In this document: piece after piece, positions 9,649 through 19,300 of the stretch
Layout: every line of letters starts with the position of its first letter
Position numbering within the stretch: the first letter of the stretch is position 1
Source: Bacteroidales bacterium UBA2295
GTDB taxonomy: Bacteria; Bacteroidota; Bacteroidia; Bacteroidales; Tenuifilaceae
NCBI GenBank assembly: GCA_002345825.1
Contig: DDWD01000160.1
Coordinates: forward strand, 1 to 64,000
Length of the DNA: 64,000 nucleotides
Direction: 5' to 3'
Position numbers and translations under genes: made by a program
Notes under the pieces: model-generated
The model's input: only the letters and a program-made list of their open reading frames with translations
Told to the model about the DNA's origin: nothing
Database searches by the model: none

Positions 9649-10257
9649 ATGAAAGAACTTCTACGCAAAACCATTTTGTTCGGTATTATGCTCTATGCCT
9701 CTTTCGGGGTAATGGCCCAGCTTGCCTTTGAGACAAGTGTTAAGCACACCTCTTGCGAAGCAGGTACAGACGCCCAGATTATCATCGATATTATTGCTGG
9801 TCGATCGGGGAATATCATTGTCCAATGGGAAAATAATGCAACTAAAGAGAACGATATTGTTGTGGTAAAGGGGGCTCCATCGGCTATCACATTTCCTGTT
9901 GATGGTCAAAAGCAATTACCTATTTCAGCTGGTGAGTATGTTATTACTGTAGTTGACGCATCCGATGTTAAAAATATTGACAGTAAGACTTCTTCCATAA
10001 ACATCAAACAACCAGGTTCTGTTGAGGTTAATGTTGTCAATCAAGAAAAAGGCATTGCTAACGGTGAAATTAGGGTTAAGACAGTTAATCCCGATGACTT
10101 TTATAGCTACAGCTACAGCCTCGATAATGGAGAAAATTTTCAAGAGGCACCTATTTTCAAAAATCTAATTGCTAAGACTTACAAATTGATTGTAACGATT
10201 ACATCGGAAAAAACAACCTGCTCTCAAACTTATTCTGTTGAGGTAAAACCAGAGTAA
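9649..10257 (+). CDS. Secreted short paralogue of the giant adhesin N-terminus
   Basis: A 202-residue protein with a signal peptide (about 1-24, ending GVMAQ). The mature part aligns along its whole length with the first 200 or so residues of the giant adhesin that follows. Shared features in the same order are a Cys near residue 36 followed by a short acidic stretch, VQWEN, FPxxGxxxxxISxGxxxVTV, the -SIxIKxP boundary, and YSxxYSLDxGxxFQxxPxF. It therefore consists of two SprB-like or Ig-like modules. It has no C-terminal sorting domain, so it would be periplasmic or would need a partner to reach the surface. The adhesin starts 58 bp downstream, so the two are probably co-expressed. Function is unknown; a chaperone or accessory subunit is a guess. 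Confidence 0.8.
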   Translation: MKELLRKTILFGIMLYASFGVMAQLAFETSVKHTSCEAGTDAQIIIDIIAGRSGNIIVQWENNATKENDIVVVKGAPSAITFPVDGQKQLPISAGEYVITVVDASDVKNIDSKTSSINIKQPGSVEVNVVNQEKGIANGEIRVKTVNPDDFYSYSYSLDNGENFQEAPIFKNLIAKTYKLIVTITSEKTTCSQTYSVEVKPE

Positions 10258-10315
10258 CTCGTGTTGGATCTTTAGTTGGGTACTTTCGATTTAGTTATAT
10301 TTTAATAAAAGCGCT

Positions 10316-13300
10316 ATGACATCACTCCTTCGATATTCACTCCTGATTGGTAAACTCCTTACCATATCCATTCTGTCAATGGCACAGGTAGGCATTGACA
10401 ATACTGTTGATCAGCATATATCATGTCCCAATGGCAACGATGGACAGATAACCGTTAGCGTGTCGGGAATGGTTGCAGGTAATTACTATGTGCAGTGGGA
10501 GAACACTGACGAAGGAACAACCGATTTTAGAGTAATAACCCTACCCAAAACAACAGTTTTATTCCCTAACGAAGGCGATGGTAATGTTAGCATTACAAGC
10601 GGTAGTCACACTGTAACCGTAATTAAGCTAACGGCTCCTGTTGAAGTTGTTAGCAAATCGATATCAGTAAAAGAACCTGATGTGCTTGGCTATACGGTTA
10701 CCCAACCAACATGTGCCGTAAACACAGGAACAATTGAGATTGACTCACCTGTCGATGATAAGGGCGTGTACAGTTTCGAATACAGTGTTGATGGTGGATC
10801 TACATATCAGGCAAGCCCTCTATTTGAAGGGCTCTCCGATGCCAACTATGATATCAGCGTAAAAATAACCTCACATACCGATTGTTTCCTTACCGATGTT
10901 GTCACAATAAACCCACCTCCAACACCCCTTGCGGAGCCAACATTAGATGTTACGCAACCAACTTGTGCTGAGTCAACCGCTACAATTGAAGTTCTAAGCC
11001 CAACGGGGATCGACTTAGAGTACGCAAGAAATATAATGGGCCCTTGGCAAGATGCAACAACCTTTTCAGGGCTTGCCGCCGATAATATCTACACAATTTT
11101 TGTAAGAAGAAAATCTGATAATTCTTGCTTAAACAGCAAGTCAGTTTCAATCAACCCAGCACCATCTACACCTGCAGCCCCCACCGCAACAACTACCGAT
11201 GCAACCTGTGCTGATGGTGGTTCCATTGAAATAACATCGCCTCTTGGTATCGAGTACGAGTATAGTATTGATGGTTCAACCTACCAATCATCAACTACGT
11301 TCGCTGATGTTGCACCCGGCGATTATGATGTCACAGTTCGCTTGGTGGCCGATCCGCTGTGCATATCTGCACCAACAACCGTTACGGTGAATGCCGCTGC
11401 AGGAGCACCCGTAATTGAAAGCACCTCTCACACCGATCCTACTACAGCAGGAGGATCAGAGGGAACAATTACCGTTAACCTTGTTGCTGGCTCGGGCACA
11501 CCCAATTATGTTTACTTTCTAACCGATAATTTGGGAAACCCCGTAGCTAATTCAGTATCAACAGGTGCTGAAACATACCAGTTTACAGGCCTTAGTGCTG
11601 GTAATTATACCGTATATGTTACCGACAATGCCAGCTGTACTAGCGCATCGGTTACAGGTATAATTTTGGAAGACCCCATAACTTGTACCGATGCCGTAAT
11701 TACGCTTACATCGGCTAACGATAATCAAACGGTTTGTCAAGATGAGAGCATTACTGATATTGTTTATTCCATTACTGGCGATTTTGGCGCTGTTAATGTA
11801 GCCGGCTTACCTGCTGGGGTAAGCGGATCACTGTCGGGCACTACTTATACCATAAGCGGTCCGCCAACCGAGTTCGGAACATTTAACTACACTGTAACAG
11901 TTGATGGTTCTGGTGGGTGTCTTGGCGACAATGCTTCTGGTACCATTGAAGTGACCGAACCAACCGTACCCACTTTCGATCAGCTGGGGCCATACTGCCT
12001 TGGCGATGTGGCCGATGCCTTGCCCGGAGTTTCAACTAACGGAATTACCGGTTCTTGGAGCCCAGCAACCATTTCTACCGCTACAGCAGGAACAACAACT
12101 TATAACTTTACGCCCGATGCCGGGCAGTGTGCCACCACAACCTCAATGAGCATTAGCGTAAACGAGGCACCACAGAATGTAGATGCTGGGCCAGATGTTT
12201 CTATATGTGAGGGGGAGAGCACTCAGCTTGTTGCTTCTGCCGATGGACCATCGAGTTACAATGTGCTCTTCAGCGAGAACTTTGATGGGGTCGGTAGCGG
12301 AAATATCCCCGCTGGATGGAACAGAACCCATTCTAATTGGGGAGTTTCAAATACATCTAATGCTGGTGGCGCTGCACCTGAAATGACTTTCTACTTTTTC
12401 CCATTCTTTACATCTCAAACAGCAAGACTGATAACCCCACTAATTAACACTACAAATTATCAGGATTTGGAATTATCTTTTAATCAAACTCTTGATTTCT
12501 TTTCCGGATCATATCGAATCCTGGTAGAAACATCATATGATGGTTTCACTTGGACAAGTCGATGGGAATATAATATCCAAGGGAATATTGAACCAGAGAC
12601 TTTGTCAGTGGATCTCAGTGAATTGGATGGAACAAGTTTCTATATATCGTTTACCTATAGAGGAAATAGTAATGCGATAAACTCTTGGGATATTGATGAT
12701 ATTGAACTTGCCGGTAATTATTCTGTTCCTTTTACATACTCTTGGTCACCCACTGCTGGCCTGAGCGATCCCAATATCTACAACCCCATAGCCAATCCAT
12801 CAACCACAACTACTTATACCGTAACTGTTGGATTAGGAGGTTGCTCAGATACTGATGACGTAACCGTAACCGTTAACGATAATGTTGACCCTATTTTTAA
12901 TATTACACCCACTTCCTACTGCGTAGGAGAAACTCCGGTGAGCCTCCCCACTACTTCCGATGATGGATATACTGGAACTTGGGATCCTGAAGAAATTTCA
13001 ACCATTTCAGCAGGAGTTACGCGCTACACCTTTACTCCAGATGGAGGTGAATGTGCCAACGAATATTTTGTTGATATCACAGTGCTCGATTTGCCCACAG
13101 CAACAATTGATGGCGGTGGTGAATACTGCGAGGGCGACGACCCAACAGGCGTTGATGTTTGGATCGACTTTACCGGTGATTCACCTTGGAGTTTTTCATA
13201 CCAAACTGGAACAGAAACTCGTACAATTAATAACTGGACATTAGCAAGGTTTACCCATGAGGATGCCTCTGCAGGAGAATTTACTCTTATTTCAGTTAGT

Positions 13301-16300
13301 GATGCGAACTGTACAGGAACAGTTTCATCTAATGTTGTTACAGTAACTGAAAATCCACTACCAGCTGCCACCTTGACTTCTGCTGCTGGTACCGATGGGC
13401 AAATTGTTTGTATTAACTCACCGATAGAGGATATTATCTACTCTACCACTAATGCCACCGGAGCCACCTTCGCCGACCTTCCCAACGGGGTTACCGGCAG
13501 CTGGGCGGATGACGTGGTCACCATCAGCGGAACGCCCACCGAGGATGGAACATTCAGCTACACGGTAAATCTAACTGGAGGATGCGGAACTGTTTCCACT
13601 ACTGGAACCATTACCGTCAACCCCAGCAACACCATCACCCTGAACTCGTTAGCAGGGACGGATAATCAGGCCGTTTGTATCGATGAGGCCATTGTTGATA
13701 TTACCTATGCAACCACCGGAGCTACCGGAGCCACCTTTGATGACCTTCCTGCAGGGGTTACTGGCAGCTGGGCGGTCGACGTGGTCACCATCAGCGGCAC
13801 GCCCACTGAAGATGGAACATTCAACTACACCGTGAATCTCACTGGTGGATGCGGAACGATCTCCACAACGGGAACCATTACCGTAACCCCCAATAACACC
13901 ATCACCCTGAGCTCAGCAGCGGGAACCGATGCGCAAACCGTTTGTGTCGACGAGCCCATTGTGGACATAACCTATGCCACCACCGGGGCAGACGGAGCGA
14001 CCTTCACAGGCCTTCCAGCAGGGGTCACCGGCAGCTGGGTGGCCGACGTGGTCACCATCAGCGGCACGCCCACTGAAGATGGAACATTCAGCTACACCGT
14101 AAATCTAACCGGAGGATGCGGAACGGTTTCCACTACTGGAAGCATTACCATTAACCCCGAAAACACTATTACCATTACTTCAGCAGCGGGAACCGATGCG
14201 CAGGCTGTTTGTATAAATGAGCCGATTGAAGATATAACCTACGCAACAACTGGTGCTACCGGGGCAACATTCGACGATCTTCCTACCGGAGTCATTGGCA
14301 GCTGGGCAGCCGATGTGGTAACCATCAGCGGAACACCAACTGTGGACGGGGTATTCAACTACACCGTGAACCTAACGGGAGGATGCGGAACGATCTCAAC
14401 AACAGGAACCATTACTGTTACACCCGATAACACGATTACACTAACATCAGCAGGAGGAACCGATGCACAAACTATTTGTATTGGTGATCCTATTGTGGAT
14501 ATTACCTACGCAACAACTGGTGCTACCGGGGCAACCTTCGACGATCTTCCTACCGGAGTCACCGGCAACTGGGTTGGCGACGTGGTCACCATCAGCGGCA
14601 CGCCCACTGAGGATGGACTATTCAACTACACGGTAAATCTAACCGGAGGATGCGGAACTGTTTCCACTACTGGAAGCATTACCATTAACCCCGAAAACAC
14701 TATTACCCTTAATTCAGCAGCGGGAACCGATGCGCAAACCGTTTGTATTGATGAGCCTATAGAAGATATTACCTATGCAACAACTGGTGCTACCGGGGCA
14801 ACCTTTGCTGGCCTTCCTACCGGAGTCACTGGCAGCTGGGCAGCCGATGTGGTAACCATCAGCGGCACGCCTACCGTAGACGGAATTTTCAACTACACCG
14901 TGAATCTCACTGGTGGATGCGGAACAATCTCCACAACGGGAACCATTACCGTAACCCCCAACAATACCATCACCCTGAGCTCAGCAGCAGAGACGGATAA
15001 TCAGACCGTTTGTATCGATGAGGCCATTGTTGATATTACCTACGCTACAACAGGTGCTACAGGTGCAACCTTCGATGATCTTCCAGCAGGGGTTACCGGC
15101 GGCTGGGCTGCCGACGTGGTCACCATCAGCGGCACGCCCACCGAGGATGGAACATTCAGCTACACGGTGAACCTCACGGGGGGATGCGGAACGATCTCCA
15201 CCACGGGTAGCATCACCGTCAACCCCAACAACACCATCACGCTCACCTCAGCAGCGGAAACCGATGCGCAAACCGTTTGTATCGATGAGCCCATAGAAGA
15301 TATTACCTACGCCACCACCGGGGCAGACGGAGCGACCTTCACTGGCCTTCCAGCAGGGGTCACCGGCAGCTGGGTGGCCGACGTGGTCACCATCAGCGGC
15401 ACGCCCACCGAGGCTGGAGCATTCAGCTACACGGTGAACCTCACGGGGGGATGCGGCACGATCTCCACAACGGGAACCATGACCGTCAACCCCAACAACA
15501 CCATCACGCTCACCTCAGCAGTTGGAACCGATGCGCAGGCCGTTTGTATCGGTGAGCCCATTGTGGATATTACCTACGCCACCACCGGGGCCACCGGGGT
15601 CACCTTCGCCGACCTTCCCGACGGGGTCACCGGCAGCTGGGCGGCCGACGTGGTCACCATCAGCGGAACACCCACTGTGGACGGGGTATTCAACTACACC
15701 GTGAACCTCACGGGGGGATGCGGTATCGTTTCAACCACGGGCAGCATTACGGTAAACGAGCTGCCTACCGCGACCATTGGCGGCGGCGGCCAGTACTGTG
15801 TGGGAGAAGATCCAACGGGTGTTGATGTTTGGATTGACTTCACAGGAAACGGGCCATGGACCTTTACCTATATGGCTGAAATGGGAACTCGCACAATCAA
15901 TGGTTGGTCTTTGGATAGATACACCCATAACGATGCAACAAAGGGTGTGTTTACCATTGTTTCAGTTAGTGATGCGAACTGCGTTGGTACGGTTTCGGAA
16001 AATGAAGTCAAAGTGATCGAAATTCCTGCACCTGGCGTTACCCTTACATCAGGAGTAGGGAGTGACGATCAAACTGTATGTATCGATGAAACTATTGTGG
16101 ATATTACCTACTCCACAACAAATACTTCGGGAGTAACCTTCGATGATCTTCCTGCGGGAGTAACTGGTAGTTGGAATGAAGATGAACAATTAATTACTAT
16201 TTCTGGCACACCTAGCGAATCGGGTATTTTTGTTTACTCTGTGACGGGAACGGGTGAATGTGGGGTGCTTGTTGTTAATGGAACCATTACCGTAACCCCC

Positions 16301-19300
16301 AACAACACCATCACCCTGAGCTCAGCAGCGGGAACCGATGCGCAAATCGTTTGTGTCGACGAGCCCATTGTGAACATAACCTATGCCACCACCGGAGCAG
16401 ACGGAGCGACCTTTACAGGTCTTCCTGCAGGGGTTACCGGCGGCTGGGCTGCCGACGTGGTCACCATCAGCGGCACGCCCACCGAGGATGGTGTCTTCAA
16501 CTACACCGTAAATCTAATCGGAGGATGCGGAACTGTTTCAACTACTGGAAGCATTACCGTTAACCCCAACAACACCATCACCCTGAGCTCTGCCGTGGGA
16601 ACAGATAATCAGAGCGTTTGTATCGATGAGCCCATAGAAGATATTACCTACTTAACCACCGGGGCAGACGGAGCGACCTTCACTGGCCTTCCTGCAGGGG
16701 TTACTGGCAGCTGGGCGGATGACGTGGTCACCATCAGCGGCGCGCCCACTGAGGCTGGAGCATTCAGCTACACGGTGAACCTCACGGGGGGATGCGGCAC
16801 GATCTCCACAACGGGAACCATGACCGTCAACCCCAACAACACCATCACGCTCACCTCAGCAGTTGGAACCGATGCGCAGGCCGTTTGTATCGGTGAGCCC
16901 ATTGTGGATATTACCTACGCCACCACCGGGGCCACCGGGGCCACCTTCGCCGACCTTCCCGACGGGGTTACTGGCAGCTGGGCGGCCGACGTGGTCACCA
17001 TCAGCGGAACACCAACTGTGGACGGGGTATTCAACTACACCGTGAACCTCACGGGGGGGTGCGGAATGGTTTCTACCACGGGCAGCATTACAGTAAACGA
17101 GTTGCCTACAGCGACCATTGGCGGTGGTGGCCAGTACTGTGTGGGAGAAGATCCAACGGGTATTAATGTTTGGATTGACTTCACTGGAAACGGGCCATGG
17201 ACTTTTACCTATATGGCCGGAACGGAGTCTCGCACAATCAATGGTTGGCCTTTGGATAGATTCACCCATAACGATGCAACAAAGGGTGTGTTTACCATTG
17301 TTTCAGTTAGTGATGCGAACTGCATTGGTACGGTTTCGGAAAATGAAGTCGAAGTGATCGAAATTGAAACAGCACCTCCAACAGGCGATACCAACCAAGA
17401 GTTTTGCAATGGTGCAACCATTGCCGATATTGCTGTTACAGGCGAGGGTATTACTTGGTTCGATGCTCCCGTTGGCAACGTGTTGGCTAGTGATTATGTG
17501 TTGGTTGACGGCGAAACCTATTACGCAACACAAACAGCCGAAGGCTGTGAGAGTCAAGATAATTTAGCTGTAACTGTTACCGTTTACGAGCAGCTGAATC
17601 TTAGCGTAGTTGATGTTAAGCACGGACGTTGCGATAATCCCAATGCTGGCTCTATCGAGGTTCAGGCATCGGGTGGCAATCTTCCTTATACCTATACTCT
17701 TTATGATGATTTGGATAACCCAATAGGTCTTCCTATTGAGGCTACAGATACAGACCCGGTTACATTTACTGGTTTGGAGCCAGGAACATACTACGTAATA
17801 GCCGACGATAACTCTGTTTGTAACCAAATTATTTCTGCTGATATTGTTGTAAACGAACCTATCCCTGTTTCCATTACCGAGATAGACCTTACCAATAGCA
17901 GTTGTTTTGGCAACAACAATGCCGAGGTAGTTATTACTGCAACAGGCGGTGGAGGCGATTTAACCTATTGGTTTGAAGATGCTGATGCTACCATTGTTTA
18001 CGGTCCGCAAATTAATAACAATACATTTACTGGGCTAAGCGATGGAAATTATACAATAGTTGTTGAGGGAGAAAATGGCTGTAATGATACATACGATATC
18101 GAGATTGTTAGCCCAGATGAGCTAGGTGTAGAAATTGATATTACCAGCATTACTTGTGCCGATGATGGCGACGTAGGCTCAATCAAGGCTCGCGCAACAG
18201 GGGGAACAGCACCTTTCACCATCTCACTGCTTCTCGATGGGGTTGAGCAATCTCAATTTACGGACATTGGATATAATACCTGGGTTGAGTTTACAAATCT
18301 TGCTCCCGATAATCGTTATGAGGTTGTAATTAACGATCGTTGGAGTTGTGGACCAGCAACATCAGGATTGCTAGAGATTACTATGCCCGACCCATTGCTA
18401 ATTGCAGCGCCAGTGGTACAAGATGTTACCTGCTTTGGTCAAAGCAATGGCGAGGTAACCGTTTCGGCAAGTGGTGGAGTTGCCCCATATATATTCACCC
18501 TATTCGACGATAATGATGCTGAGTTAGCAACCCTTACCGATGCTGCTGAAGTAACTTTTACCAACCTTGTTGCTGGTTATAATCTTTACATTGCCGTTGA
18601 GGATGCAAATGGTTGTGGACCCAAAACAACCGCCTCGTTCAATATCGACGAACCCGATCCAATAGCAATTGATGTAAACTCAATTATTGTAGATGACATA
18701 ACTTGCAATGGTTCTGCAGATGGACAAATATCACTAAGCGCATCGGGTGGTACAGGCGATTTATACTATACCCTAACTACTGGAGGAGTAGCCGTTGGAG
18801 CAGCGCAAGTAGGCAGTGGCGTATTTACCAATTTACCTGCAGGCGATTATGTGGTAGAAATAACCGACGATTTGAGCTGTGGTCCCATTTACTCTGATGA
18901 GATTACTATTTCGGAACCCGAGGCGCTCGATATATCCGTTACTATTAACAATCCTTTATGTAGTGACGATGTAGGATCAATAGTTGTGTTGGCCGATAAG
19001 GGAACTGAACCCTACAACATCACATTGCTTAAAGATGGAACCGTAATGGAGACAACAGTGGCCAATGCCAATGTTGAGGTAACATTTAGCGATCTTGAGG
19101 GAGGAACATATTCGTTACAAGTAGAGGATTACAATGGCTGTACTGAAACTGAAGAGGATATTGTAATTAACGATCAGGTTGATCCAATAGTTCTTACTCC
19201 TGTTGCAACTCATCCAACTTGCGATCCTTCCGGCGTTTCAACAACTGGTACTCTCGATGTTAACGCAGAAGGAGGCACAGCCCCATACACATTTACACTT

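Noticed and set aside
15522..15704. Proline-rich 60-codon frame in the adhesin repeats (and its twin at 16863-17045)
   Set aside because: It is an out-of-frame shadow of the 89-residue module. Its two copies exist only because the repeat is duplicated.
13372..17360. Regular repeats resembling a CRISPR or satellite array
   Set aside because: The 267-nt period is in frame, keeps one open reading frame and encodes a conserved Ig-like module; there are no short repeats with unique spacers.
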